Assembly (NCBI RefSeq): GCF_905163445.1
Contig: NC_053184.1
Location: 19,716,001 to 19,780,000, forward strand
Reading direction: 5' to 3'
DNA length: 64,000 nucleotides
Source: Pararge aegeria
Taxonomy: Eukaryota > Arthropoda > Insecta > Lepidoptera > Nymphalidae
Below the pieces are notes generated by a model. The model was not told where the DNA came from. It made no database searches and saw only the letters and a list, made by a program, of their open reading frames with translations. Positions 45,301-60,300 of the stretch are shown here, one piece after another. A program made the position numbers and the translations under genes. Position 1 is the first letter of the stretch. Each line of letters begins with the position of its first letter.

Positions 45301-48300
45301 CTGAGTTACGTTAGAACGGTTTTTAAATGACTTTAAAAATTAATTATGTTTATGTGTGTATTCAATGTTTTTTTTATTTGTAAGTAAACTAACAAATATG
45401 CGCAAAAGCGGCCTTATCGCTTGAAGCGATAATCTCGAGACAACCTTAAGTTGATGAATCATATTAGGTACGGAAAACGTGATATATAGCAACATTCAAT
45501 TTAAAAACAAATAGATATACCTAATAGGTTGGGGAAAAAGTCTTTTCGCATTATAGTATGAACTTATAATAAAATATCTTTGACTATACAATTTGTAACT
45601 GGCTGGTTTTGGTATCATTAAAAGTATAAATTTTACAGAAGATAATTCCAAATTCAAATTAGGAAAATGTGTGATGTTTATATGTTTTTCGTACTGTAAA
45701 GATGAGCGAATCGAATGTCTTTATTAGATTCAAGAAACCTATTGAACCGTGTACTCATTTGTGATGCTTTATTACGACGTAATGAAACCGAACCATTTTT
45801 GAAGAAGCAGATAACTGGTGATGAGAAGTGGATCATATACGACAAGAACGTCATTCTGTGTGTCTGGTGGGATTGGAAGGGCATTATTCATTATGAGCTG
45901 TTACCACCAGGCCATCGATTCTGTACTCTACTGCGAACAATTGATGAGATTAAAGCAAGAAGTTCAGAGAAAGCGGCTGCAATTAATCAACAGAAGGGGT
46001 GTGGTTTTTCATCATGATAACGCTAGACCTCACACATCTTTAGCCACTCAGCAAATATTAAGAGAGTTTGGCTGGGAGGTGTTAATGCATCCACCGTATA
46101 GTCCTGGCCTTGCACCTTCAGATTTTCACCTGTTTCGGTCTCTTCAGAATTCTTTAGGCAGTGTCGGGTTAACATCACGAGAGGACTGCCAAAACTACTT
46201 GTCGCGGTTTTTTGATCAGAAGCCCCAAAATTTATATAGCAATGGGATTATGTCCCTACCTACAAGATGGCAAAAAGTCATCGAACCGAATGGTACCTAC
46301 ATACTCTAGTTAAATGTAAATAAACTATATTAAAAAATGTTTTGAATTTTTTTTTAAATGCGAAGAAACTTTTTTCCCAACCTAATACATAACATACTAA
46401 TAATACATAATATGTATAAACATATATGTAAAGAACTCTTTTCTCGAGTTATTTCATATAATTAAGATGGTTTTGATACTTTTAATTTTAAGCATCTTTT
46501 GTTACATAAAAAGCTGCTCCGATCGCGTTGATTTCTAAATACAGACGAAAATTAAGCTTTCTAGATATGATTCAAGATTTGTAACGGTAAATAATAAAAC
46601 GGCAAATATCTATAAAAACGGCTATGTTTTTATAGATATTTGCCAAGAGTATTTATAGATGTTTTTATAGTAAGCACTTTGTTTTTTATGTCCTGCTTTA
46701 TCTATTAAAGATCAAAACAGATTATGGAAACCCAAAATAAGGAAATCTGACCAAGAATTAAAAACTTGTCCCACTCCAACAAAAATTACAATATAATGGA
46801 AACATTGCAAGCAAAAGAATTCATCTAATTCAGCATAAGGATTATTACATAAAAAACAGATAGACGTGATGTTTCAAAAGTGCTTCTTTGAAGAATTATG
46901 GAATGTTAACTAAGCACATTACATTCCCAATCCTCAATTTTTGTAAGCTAATAAAAAAATGTAAGTAGATACATATATATAACAACCAAATTGTTTATTT
47001 ATTGTTTATGTATCTTCTTATATTTAGCTACACAAGCTATAAAATCTGTGGTAATATAATTATTATCTTGAATCTGATTAATGTTATGTTACGTACGCAC
47101 AATCCCGGATAAAGAGTTTAGAGTCACTAGTTAAACGTTATGTATAACTACAAATTAGAGTAGTTAATGTTAAATGTATTTTTTTAGTCCCCCCATTTTT
47201 TATTCGGCAAACTGACAACATGTTTGTTTATCCTCTTTTGATGCGATAGTAAATATAATATATCCACTATTATAGCTTGTGAAACAAATAGGTACCAACT
47301 CACCCCAAAGTTTGTTAGTAAAACTGATAAGAGCATCGCAATTCAAATCCGAAGAATTAAGTTTCCACAATCTCTTCATTGAAGATTTTGGATCTCAGGC
47401 GCACAGGCGCCCTTGGCCCTGTAGAAAAATGTTACCCTACAGTCTTAGGTAACATAAATTGTGCTCTAGAACTACAATTGATTTCCTAAAACTAGATCTG
47501 CTGAACTTAAAGTTATTGCAGAAGTAACTTTATATAAGAGTAGGTTGATAGTTTATTTTACATGTACACAAGGCAAGTTCGAAAGGGTAACTACTGGGAC
47601 ACCAACTATAAAAATGAACACCATTATTTCGTTAAATCGGGCATGGGATTTAACGAAATTATGGTAATTTCCATTTTTCATATAAATTCTCCTAAAATAT
47701 ATACAACACTAATTTGTTGATATTATTTTGAATTACATTCACTCGTGTAGGTATATGTGTGCGTATGAGCGTGACCCAATTTGACAGTTCCCACAATCAC
47801 TTGATTGAAGAATTTGGATCTCGTAGACATTCGCACAGGCGCCTTTGGCCCTCTAGTCTTAAAGCGATTACACACCGTATTTTTATTACGTGTTTGATAA
47901 TTATTATAAATACTATACTTACCCACCTCGGTATATATGTCCTTTGTATGTATATGTTTATATGACGCTTTGTCAATGCTATGTGCACTTGTCATTGACG
48001 TGCATATCAGTCCCATGTGTTCGTGTGTGTGCTATGTTTAAAAAACGTGTAATATGCATGTTGTTAGTGCTCTTAAATAAATAAACATTATTCTCATAAT
48101 CCACAGTTGTAGATATATCGGATATCCACAACAAAGGATGGTGCGTGGTTCGATAAAATCACCACTTTTAATAACTGTTTTTATACATTTTACTGGCGCA
48201 TGTTCCCAGTTATAATTTGCATTTAAATGTAATAGATAATTACACATATGTACCTAATAATTTTCGTATTATCCTTGTTGTAAATTCCACGTGTTGCTTC

Positions 48301-51300
48301 AATCAGGTCAAATATTACTGCGCCATTTCTACTTTACGTTTGCATACATTATGTATAAGGTGACTAAGGGCAGTATAGTTATTGAATTTACTACATAATA
48401 AGAAGGTATATTGGATAAAAGCGTTACCCATGGTATACGATTGCTCTTAATCCGTCACAACCAGCCAAAATCCGTATGATTTTTATGCTAATCTGATATC
48501 TCGTCACGCATTGATCTTTTAAAATATGTTCTCATTAAAATACGTTTCCTGAGAAGCTATTTATTTAACAAAGCAAAATTGTATAGATATATTAAAGTTA
48601 AATTTTACATGTCTTGTTAAAAAAAGAATATTTCTCATGTAATAATAGCAATTTTTAAAGATACAGATAAAATAAATATGTATAAATATACTACGACAAT
48701 ACACACACCGCCATCTAGCCCCAAAGTAAGCGTAGCTTACGTTATGTGTACTAAGATGACTGATGCATATATTTATGAATAATATAAATAAATACTTATA
48801 ATATACACAGTAAACATAAATACCCAGACACTGGAAAAACCATCCATGTGCGTCACACAAACATTTTCCAGTTGTGGGAATCGAACCCACGTCCTTGGAC
48901 TCAGAAAGCAGGGTCGCTGCTCACTGCGCCAACCGGCCGTCATTAACAGTTATGTACGTGAGCAAGAAACATAATATCATATCGTTGTCATCGTATCGAT
49001 TTGAAAGTTTTGATTTTCGGTTATAGCATTTTAGTTCTGTCGTAGATGGATACTAAAAATTCTAGTTCGAACGAAAAAGACTCGAAAACGTATTGTATTA
49101 CCTAATGGGTAAATGTTTCAAAATGTTTTTGTTCATAGTATTGTTTATACTATGCGATTTTCATTTAACTAATATAAAGCGTCTAAAAAGGGTCATACGT
49201 TTGTGCATATCTATGTATTAGTGATTAGACCTAGATAGATGCGCAGAAAGTTTTATACACGCGGGTTCCTAACACGTAGTGGTACGACGTAGGTCACCAC
49301 GTGGACTCCATGATGCAATGGACAAATTAACTTCGTGATGCTTTGACGCCGCAGCCCCGTGTCTCAAACCAATTACAATTACTAAATATTCTTTTAATTA
49401 ATGACTCGTTCTAATTACAATTCAAAATAATTCAATTATGTTCAATTTAATATATTTTATAAAAAAATAATAATTTATTTAATTTATAGAAACTTACACG
49501 TGCGTATTATAATTACTAAAGTATTCATTAGTATTGTGTGTATTTAATTAAATCTAACTTAATGTTTAAAAAACATTTAAGTACATTCTTTGCGATCATA
49601 AACACATATACATACACAAACAACCTACCTATCGATCATGGTAATTTGTTTTTATCAAGGTATTTAAAAGAAATGCAGAAAAAAAATTCAAATAATCTAC
49701 TCAATCATTAATTAAATACTGTAACATTATATTCCAATGAAGTTTTAAAATAACTTTTATTTTAGCAATAACTTACCTTTCAAGAACATTCCATAATTAT
49801 TAAAACAATTGTAAAATGCCAACGAAGCATTTAGCATGTACAACTACGGATCACAATCCCGGTGCACACCCCCTTGCCTCGGAGAGCACGTTACTCTGTC
49901 GGTCCCGGATATTATCACTTACCTACTTGTGATAGAAGTCTTTAAAGCCCACTTATCTGTGCTCTAAAACCGTACACCCTAAGATGAAAGACGAGGCTTA
50001 GGCAGTGGGACGTTAAAAGGCTGCGGATGATGATGATGAAACCTCCATATATGTTTCAATATTTCTATAATTAGTAATAACATTGAATGCACATTGAAGT
50101 TGCCCGCGACTTCGTCTGCGTTTGATTTTGTTTTTTGATGTGGCATTCAATTTAGTTGTAGTTCTAAAATAATTTAAAGTATTCAGTATCGCTAAGCCTT
50201 AAATGAGGGGTTTACTGCTGTTCGCTGAGGAGTTCTGTCCTCTATCTCCAACCACATTCAACAGATCTACACAAAGTTTGGGCAAAATGAAATACATATT
50301 ATAACCTCTATAGTACAAAATAATTATTTAAATTGGTTACAATTTGTCGAAGTTATGATGTAAAATCGTCAAACACTTTCATCCCCTCTCCCTAAGGAAC
50401 CGAGCTTAATGTCGGGATAAAAAGTATCCTATATTACTTCTAACACTTCCATAAATATGTGTACAAAGTTTCATGAAGATCGGTTACGTAGTTTTTGCGT
50501 AAAAGCTTAACAAACAAACTTACATTGACATTTATAATATTAGTAGGGAAGTAGGGATAGGGATTGTTATTGCACGGTAGACTAGTAAGTCTCCTCTGAA
50601 TGATTTAGCCGGAGTTATTATTGATGAGATCAGAATACAGTTGCCACGTCTCCTCTATCCGCGGGTGTCGTACGAGGCGACTCAGGAAATATAGCGGAGA
50701 GCGAGCAGCAGCGTTCTTAGTGCTACTAGCATCTACTGCGACCACCAACCCGTCTGCCCAGCGTGGCGATTATCGGCAAAGCCTCCTATTAGGACAGACC
50801 TTTAGCCCAGCAGTGGACTGTCACAGGATATTGATGCTAAATAATTGTAATCTTTCTTTTCTATTGTTTTCTTCTGTTTTGTTTGGGTATTGACTATATT
50901 TTTATAAATTTAAAATACATATAAAAATTTTCGGAATCGATGGGATTTGAACCTGCTACTCTCGGGCAATCGCGGCCTGAGCTACGGCTCTCCTACCGTC
51001 GCTGCCGAAATTTGGATTTTTGCCTTTCACATCAGTCTTATAGCGACCATCTAGTAGGAAACGTTGCAGTTTCGATCGACACCTTCAAAGGTCCATATTA
51101 CAATGAGATACATTTGAAACGAGAGATGACACATTGCTATCTTTTTTTTTTCATATTTATTAATTGTATATTAATTATTAGTATGTATAATATAATGCTG
51201 TGTAGCATTTTATTATATACTATATATATAATTTATGTATGTATTTATTCATATATTTATATGCACAACCTACCTCTCATCTTGAGCAGTGCTTTACGCC

Positions 51301-54300
51301 ATCGGTTGCCTGGAAGAGATCGCTTTGTAGCGATAAGGCCGTCTAATTATGTACATCGTGTCAACTAGTTTTTCTATATTTTTTCCTGTATTTTTATGTG
51401 GTGTGAAATAAAAGTGTACCTATTCATTCATTCAATCTTTCTTTCTTGCACCCTACCTATACAACCTCTAAAAAAAGGTTCCTTAAAATACATGACCATT
51501 AGAGAAATTAGAATAGAATAGAATAGAATTTGTTTATTTACCAGAACAACACAAACAGACTCACATACGGAGTAACTTAAAAATTTTGTACTTAATTATT
51601 AATAGCTTAAGTCTATGATGTGTCGTGCCAATAAAAAGGTTCTGACTCAGCTTAATGTTCCGGATATTAATGTACCCACAACGCTGGAACATTAAATCTG
51701 GGCTAAAAGATTACGATTATGAGGGTACAGAGAAAATATTTCATAAGAATATCTAATTTAAATAAAACAAATTACAAATTAAAATTAAAACAACAAAATT
51801 TACACACAAACACACACGTACACACATGCATTTTAATTCTTAATTCTTATTATTAATATTATTATTAATGAATTTACTGTACAGCTGCGCGAGTTCTCGC
51901 CGCATTGAACAAGAGCGTTGACCCCTGCGATGACTTCTACGAGTTCGCTTGCGGCGGCTGGATCGAGAAGAATCCGGTGCCGGAGTGGGCGACGTCCTGG
52001 GACCAGCTCGCGATCCTCCGGGAGCGGCTGGTGTCCGACCTCAGGGAGCTGCTCGAAGACAAGAGCAACGCCAGCATACCCACGAGTGTGTCGAAAGCGA
52101 AGGCTTTGTACCGCACTTGTGTTGACGTGGGTAAGTGAAACTATTAATTTCATTCACAAGCTAAAGTATTTTAAAAGAGTAAGTCGACACCAAGTGTATT
52201 GCCATGTGATGACAGCAGATTTGTATACCGTTCTCACTACCCCTCCTCTTTCTGCGGTTTTCGTACGAGGCGAATACAGGATTATATTCCTGCAATTCCG
52301 CAGAACCACAGAATTAAGAACATACAGAAACCTATGACACGAATATTGAAGCATCAAAAACCACTCCACTTTGGAATGGTGTCTCGAACAAACGGTTAGT
52401 TACTTCATACCATTTAGCAGAAGTTCTAAGCGTTCACCATAAATGCGTTCGCGTTCATGGGCGGCGGTGATGACTTAACATAAGGTTACCCACATGTCGT
52501 GTAATGACGATAACTTCGTTCGACAACTGAAACCTAAAGCTACAAGGGTTCCAAACGCGCCCTGGTCTTAGAAAAGCCCAAAACAAACTTAGCTGGGATT
52601 TTTTTATGTTATCACCTCCTCACAGTCAATTAATATCTAGCTATGAAGTTAGAGCAATAACTCAACTCACTCACAAGCTATTTTATCGTTGAAGTAATCC
52701 TTAATATTATAATAGGAATTGTCTATAAGCTTACTTTTTATATAAACTTTGAACTTGTTTAGAGACATCAAAGTATGCACTCAATGTAAGCTTTATTAAT
52801 CAACAGACAAATTAGAAAAAGCTGGCATCAAGCCGATCGAGGACCTTCTTGTATCCCTCGGGCTACCTGCCCGCCCGCCCTCCGAGCCCAGCGACTTCTT
52901 CAGCTGGGAGGCGACCGCGGGCATGAGCCGGCGCTTGCTGGGCCTCAACGTGCTGCTCAGTGTACAGGTGGCCGAGGATGTCAGGAACACCAGCATAAAT
53001 CGAGTTGTGGTAAGAGGATTTACTTAAAGGTTTGTAGCGAGAAAAGATGCTTGCGGCAGATCACTGCTCAGAATACAGTTGTCACCACCTTTCCTGTTTT
53101 CGCGGGTGCCGTACAAGGCGACTAAGGAAATAACGGAAAATGGGTTGCATCATCCACTGTGCTACTACTACAGTCTTCTGCGATAGCCAAAGTGTGCTTA
53201 GCGTGGTGATAATGGGGAAAACCTCCTAACCATGGGAGGAGGGAGGAGACCAGAGGGAGGCCTTTAGTCCAGCAATGGACCGAAAAAGGCTATTGGTTGA
53301 AGAAAAGATCACCAAAAGAAATGCAAAAATATTCTTTTGTGTGTGTAATATTTTCCAACTTTAGCGCCTCTAATAAATAAACCATATTTCCCTCTCTGAC
53401 CCTTTTAAGATGAATAATTTATATATCCTAAAATAATCATCACCATCATTATCATATAAACCCATTATCGGTCCACTATAGGGTACGGGTCTCCTCTCGG
53501 AATGAGAAGGGTTAAGGTTAGTCCACCACGCTGGCCCAGTGCGAGAATAAAAAAATAAATCCATTTTAATATTTTAACTGTCAGCCTAAGTACCAATTTA
53601 CGTCGATTTGTAAACACTTAATATGGACTTTAAAACTCTGTATTTTCCATGAGAGAAGTAAGTAGACATATGGACTTGTTCCAGTCTTGGACAAGGCTGA
53701 TAATGAAGACTCGAAGAGTAGGTTACTTGGAGAGTTGAAGATTTATTTTCCAGTGAAAATGGTAAATAAAGTAAAGTCGATCTTTCAATTTTCGAAATAT
53801 TTTATGAAGAGGTTTCAGATGTGCTTATTGTGAATCGCGCAAGTGAACGTATATTGGTTGAGTTCTATCTATCAAGTTTGACGTTGTTAAAGTTTAATAA
53901 ATCAAAAATGTTTACAATAAAACTGGTTGACCCACAATATTTTATGATTTTCGAGAGAAAACCACTTTCACGATATCTGCATATTATGATTAATATTTAT
54001 TTATACCTATGATTCAAAATTTAATGATTTTGTTTAAAATATATGCAAATTAGACCTTCATTTTTCAAAGTCAATGTCTCCAATATTTATTTCTAAATCA
54101 GTTAACGACGCCTTTCGATGAATTAGCATACAGTTATGGAGTCCGTGATACGCAAAAAAGAACATGTGCAGGCTTTCAAAACAATTAACACAAAAGGTGT
54201 CAGCGAAGATATTGTTGACGGGTCTGGTGACGTTAATCTTTCGGTTATTAATCGTAACATCGAATTCACGTCTAGTGACCTCCAAACTTTGTGTCTTAAC

Positions 54301-57300
54301 ATGCCTTCTAAGCCCACAATCTTATTTCATGAATTACAGGTTTACGATTTAAGAAAACCTTATCTACCTGCTCTAAAATATCTGTGTAATGCAATAACTA
54401 GATCAAAACTTGCATAGTCGTTTTAATTTGTATCCCGTTGACATATATCAAAACATATTGCAATACAAATGCGCCCCATTGTAGCCAGCTATGGAAAACC
54501 GTAAATGTATGTATTGCATTTATTTTAGACTACAAAAGTCCATGTGTTAGTTCACAATTAACTTAATACCTATGTTAGGTAATATAATTAATGCTGTGTG
54601 TGTTTACTACACTATCCTGCTTGTCAGCTAAAACCTTCAGAACAATATTGGCGCTGCTCTCGATCCTACGTTTGAGGGACGCGATATTTTTCTTGTAACT
54701 ACGAAGAAGCCATCAACCGTAAAATAGACACGACGCTCAATAAAAAATACTTTTCTGTATGATCTTTTTCTTAATACAAAGCGGTGATAGGCTAGCTGTT
54801 AGATCGGCTTTCCTTTTGGGGGACCTAGATCGATCCCCGGCGCTATCGGTTATCAGTGAAGAAAACGTGGCGAAGAAACCTGCGTGGCTGAGACTTGAGA
54901 GTTCTCCATAATGTTTTAAGGGCGCGTGAAGTCTACCAATTAATCGCACTGAGCCACCGTGGTTGACTGCGTCCTAAACCCATCCTCTAGAGGTAACCGT
55001 TCCCTGTAGTTGGCTGGCAATGGGTTGATAATGAGGATAGAAACTTTTTGTCGACCGAGTTAACGTTTGTGCGAACGTAAGATAATGTCATAATATAAAT
55101 AACAAATGAAAGATCCGTATCAGCGAAATCATGCGGAGGTGGATCATCTTCTTCGTGACGCCGCACCGCGGAATCCGTTCCCATTTAAAATCGTAAGGTA
55201 ATCGCAATAAGGAAATCACGAATGGAATATGAAATGTAATAATTTTATAATCTATATTTTTGCACTAGAAGGATTATTTAAAGGTCAGGTGAAACTAAAT
55301 ATGTAACGTCTTAATGAAAACCGAAATATTACTTATTTACTCTCCCTGAGTACCTAAACGAAACGGTTAAAGTTTTTGAGTAAACCACTGCCATTTTTTT
55401 ACTGAAAGAAATCAGATACAGCCCTAACATCACATGCGAAATAAAAATCTTGTGACACCTGTAACTTTATTAGGTAGGTATCACGTAGCGTAGGTACTAT
55501 GCGCGTATCAGTCAGTTATCTTTAATAGGGTTATGAGTAAACATTTAGAATGATTTGCATGGAAAAATAAACATGCTTCTTTTAATTTAATATTTTTAAA
55601 GGGCGATTCCTTATGAAATACCTATACTTATTCATCCTTAAAAGTATTTCGTATTTCGGTTACACGTTGAATATGCATAATTTTAATAATGTTACAATGC
55701 TAGATAGGTAGTTTGTTTGTATGTTAGAACATGCTCAAAGAAGGATCTACCAGCTGGATTAAAACTAAAACAACGTATTATATGAGTAGCAACACTACAG
55801 TAATTACCTAAGTACTTTAAAGTTCTAAAATCATCGGTTTTGTCTCTGCCTACATCATTCATTTTATCATTGATAACTATTCTGTTGGTGTGCTAATCAA
55901 CTAAAAGAAAAAAAATTAATGTCATACAAAAATATTAAGAGACAATCTTGAAAAACGTGTTCTTGATCCTTTACTTAACACTATTTTATTGATAAATTAT
56001 AGTTAAAGTTATAGAGCATATGAACATCTTCACGGACATCAGTAAATCATCCGTAATCAGTGCAAACAACGATAATATTCATACCAATAAGTGCAAACGT
56101 TAAGTTAACTTTGTAATTTTCATCCATTAATTATCCATATCCATTTAGTAGTAGGTATTTATTATATGTTTTATTGATATGTAATTTTTACATCTTCATT
56201 ATCGCATTACGCTGCAGAGCTTATATTAATAATATTGCGAAAAGGAAAAATCTTTTTCAAAATAACATCGCGAACAAATGGACATTCACTGTTGGAAATA
56301 TTGTCTTTTGAAGGGATTTCATAACACGCCTCTCTGCGACTCGTTCGATATGTCCATCTCGTGGGGGGTCTATGATGCGATTACCGATGTGAGGATGTCA
56401 TTGCAGCACCTTGGCACCCTAACGTCCATCGGTTCTCCTAGCTATGTGCTCCGCCCATTGCCACTTCAGCTCCACGACTCGTTGAGCTACGTCGGTAACA
56501 CTCTGATTTTTATACAGATCTCTTCATTCCTGATTTGATCACGTAGAGAGACTCCGAGCATAATTTTCTCCATCGCCTGTTGAGTGACTCATGAGTCATC
56601 TTATGAGATCCATAGACAGCCGACGTCCACGTTTCGTAGCCATAAATCAACACCGGCAACACGCTCAAAATCTTACTCTCGTATATACAGGTGGAGCAAG
56701 TTACCCCGGGCTTCAGCGACCGCTACCTCCGCCAGCCCGACCAGTTCGCGCACGAGTTGCAACAGTACCACAAGTACATACGCTCTGTCATTGAGATAGC
56801 CGACAACGACACTGATGCGGAGAGCTTCGCAGATGATATCATCAGTTTCAGCACTAGTTTGGCTTTGGTGAGAAAAATTACGAAAGAATTTCTTTAATTT
56901 ACCTAAACCTCCAACTACAGGCTTAGAAGAGTCACTAGAATATAACTTACTAGCTAGAATGGTAATAATAATATAAGTATCTTTACCGAATTAACACAGG
57001 GTAATTTCCGAATAAAAAAATCCTTTAGTTTCTGCATAAATCAGACATCGATGAAAGTTAGTATTTCCTGGGACACCTACTTCCGTCAATTACATGAGTC
57101 TGTAGTTAAGAGAAGTTATCTCTAACTACTAATAATTGTAATTTACTTACAAAAATATGATCTACACCTCAGGTTGATGCACAAAGGGCAGCACTTTGCA
57201 GGTCGTGTCCCACGCATACCCTGCGAAGTGTTGCTCTGGTTATAGGCGGCATCTGCTTTATCTGTCAATTATTACTATTAAAATAAAATAGTATATTTAA

Positions 57301-60300
57301 TAATTGTGGTTTGTTTCAGATAATGACGCCCGTAGAAGTTCGTCGCAGTGGTACGCACCTGTTCCATGAAGTGAGCGTGTCGCAACTTATCCAAGGCTCC
57401 AGCGGTGGGCCGGCGCATTGGAATCAGGTAAAAGGCACAATCAAACTCACAAACCTTTGCAGAATCTCATCCACGCTTTAAATTAAAATAAGCAGGAATT
57501 CCTTTCCTTTATATAAACAAGAATCACCAAATAAGTAAAATATTAAACCTTGCAACACGTATTCTGGCTTCTGCTATATGGCACAGTAGCAAATTGATGC
57601 CGTAGTTACCATAAAATTAATAAAATTTCTTATCTTCACTTAAGAAAAAAAGAAGGTACACCAACAAAATTGTAAGGGCAAACCATGAAAACTCCTTAAA
57701 TTCTAATTAATCATGTCTGTTGCATATGTAGCTCAGACTAAATTACCAGAAGTTCTTCCACCGTTCTCCTCAATAATCAAAAGCTGATGTATGAATTATA
57801 ATGACCAAAATTTTGATTTAGAAATTTAACTAATGCCAAAATGCGTTTATGATTGTGAACAATTAATTTACAGCACAAATGGCAGAAGTACATCGACCTT
57901 GTGTTCGCCAATACAAGTGTAGTTTTGGATCAGAACGTAGACCGTGTGATCGTGATGGACCTGCCATATCTTCACAAATTGGCGACACTACTGGCTGACA
58001 CCAAGCCTGTCATCATTGGTTTGTAAAACTTAGTTCTATTTAAAAAATAAAAGGTCGATTATATTTAAATTCTTGGACAAATTAATAGCAAACGTTACGA
58101 CAGAGAAGACAATGCCATATGTAACCTGTGACATATGTGAAATGTTAACTTGTGGATTTTCTTTTTCCTGACCTTGAAAGGAACAACCTTTGGGGACCCC
58201 AAATGAGTTAGTTAAGTTAGTTGAGGAGAACTACAAGGTTAGCAAAAACTTCATGTATTAGATTAACAATTAATATATGCACCCAATGTCTTTGGCCACC
58301 ACTTGGCCATAAGGCATCTTATGCTTATTGAAGCCATCTGTTACAACACAACGTAAGCTACTCTCGATGCTCTAAGGAACGCGTTTTATGCTGGGTATAA
58401 AAAATAGGAAATCTTAGTTCTTAAATCGTTTAGATGACAAATGTGGGAGTAAATAAAGTTTGACACCGTTTGATAATTTTATAGAGAAATTCCTTTGGTG
58501 GAGTGTGTTTTCAACGGTCGCCCCGATGACCTTGAGCGCATTCCGCGACCTCGGCTTCGAGTTCTCGAAGGCGGTGTTTGGGCTACAACAAAGGACTCCG
58601 CGCTGGAAGAGCTGTACCGCTAATGTCAACGCTAACTTTGGTATGGCGTTGAGTTACCTGTACGTGAAGAGACATTTTGACCAGACTTCTAGACAAAAGG
58701 TTAGTTAAACCAGTTTCTATCATTTATTGATTTTCATTTTTTTTTTTAATTCTTAACGATGCTTAAAATTTAAGTTATTATAACACTATTAAAAATTAAT
58801 AAGAAAAAACATCCACCCTCCGCTTGCGGGGCTTTTGAATGCCCGAGCAATAAGCGGTCAGGGCTCCAGAGTGAGAAACCTCCTCACAATATGTGCCGTT
58901 TCTAGAACTACTGCCTTCTCTATCCGACTCTTGATCCAACAACTAAGCGAAAGCTTCTTAAGATGTTGGTCGAGGCTTTTCGTGAGAAGACCATTGACTG
59001 AAACGACGATCGGAATAATAACGGTCGACTCAACATTCCACATCACATGACGATAATCTGGTGAAAGCTTAAAAGGAAAAAGTATCTAAATACTTGGACC
59101 TTGCTCATCTTAAAATATCGAATAGGCCAAACCGAAGAGCAAGAGTTTGATGAACTATCCTGGCTACTTGATTATGTCTGTGCAAGTATTCGCCGTTAGC
59201 AAGATGAGAACACTCGGAAACTTTATCCCTGAGGGACTCACCAGAGGGCGATGACACGCTCGACATATGGCTAGAGTGCCATTTTTCATAATGTATTTCC
59301 GGTAGTTTCTCGTCTTGATGACTTGGTCCATAATTGCACAGACAAAACCCTCGGTTTCCCCAAATAGGTCACCGAACTCTAACCAGGATACAGATGCGAT
59401 TTGATTTACATCCGGTCCCGAAAGGGCCTTGTAGAATCTGCCATGCAACTCCTCTTCCATACCGCCACACTATCTGAGTTACTAAGTACTTGTGGGTTAA
59501 ACCATATTTCGTTCGATCACATTATATTGATAGAATTTTTGGAACTGGGCCAGCGTGGTGGACTACGGCCTTAACCCCTTCACATTGTGGGAGGAGACCA
59601 GGAGTAGTGAGCCGGTAGTGGGTTGATATGATGAAGCCTCTAAAACTCCGTACCAAGAACCACATTTACCGTCATAGTAAATCTCAAGACTGTAAATGTG
59701 TTTCTAAAATAACTGTTTGAGCTGACTCGGCTCTAAGATCCTCTCCAAGAACCTCTTCTCCAATTTAAATTGCAATGCCAGAAAGAAGAGTTAAACTGAA
59801 CTAATTAATTTCAGGCGATTGAGATGATAGAAGACGTCCGCGAGGCGTTTGCCGCGGCCACCAAAGACTTGCCGTGGATGGATGCTAGTACCAGGGCTAC
59901 TACGTTGAGGAAACTGAGCGCCATTCGCACCTTCGTAGGCTTCCCTTCCTGGCTTCTCACTCATGAGGATCTGGACAAGCACTACCAACACGTAAGTTGA
60001 AACCTCATTGCAGCAAAAAATACAATTTTAATATAATATGAATCGATCCAGATATACATAACCTAGGTTCGAAAGACATTAATTCACTCGTATGACTGAT
60101 TGCACTATGCTATCAAAAACCTAGATGGCTGAATTTCTTGACATTCCGTTTTATCAAAACATGATTTTAACACACATGCAGATTTTTTTACAAGCTTCTA
60201 TCGGCAGTGTTTCCATAATTTTAATAGGGGGTTATGCGTGTTAGCTTGCTCGCTTTTATTTATAAAAAAAGACGTTGTATGATCTGTATTATGCACCATG

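Noticed and set aside
50940..51368. 142-codon frame on the + strand in the large intron
   Set aside because: It covers low-complexity AT-rich DNA and an L-family tail. The start (GFEPATL-like) resembles the translated head of a tRNA-derived repeat (GGGATTTGAACC), not a protein domain.
51918..52337. 139-codon frame overlapping exon 3
   Set aside because: It is a GC-driven shadow. The other frame encodes the M13 signature CDDFYEFACGGW and stops at a consensus donor.
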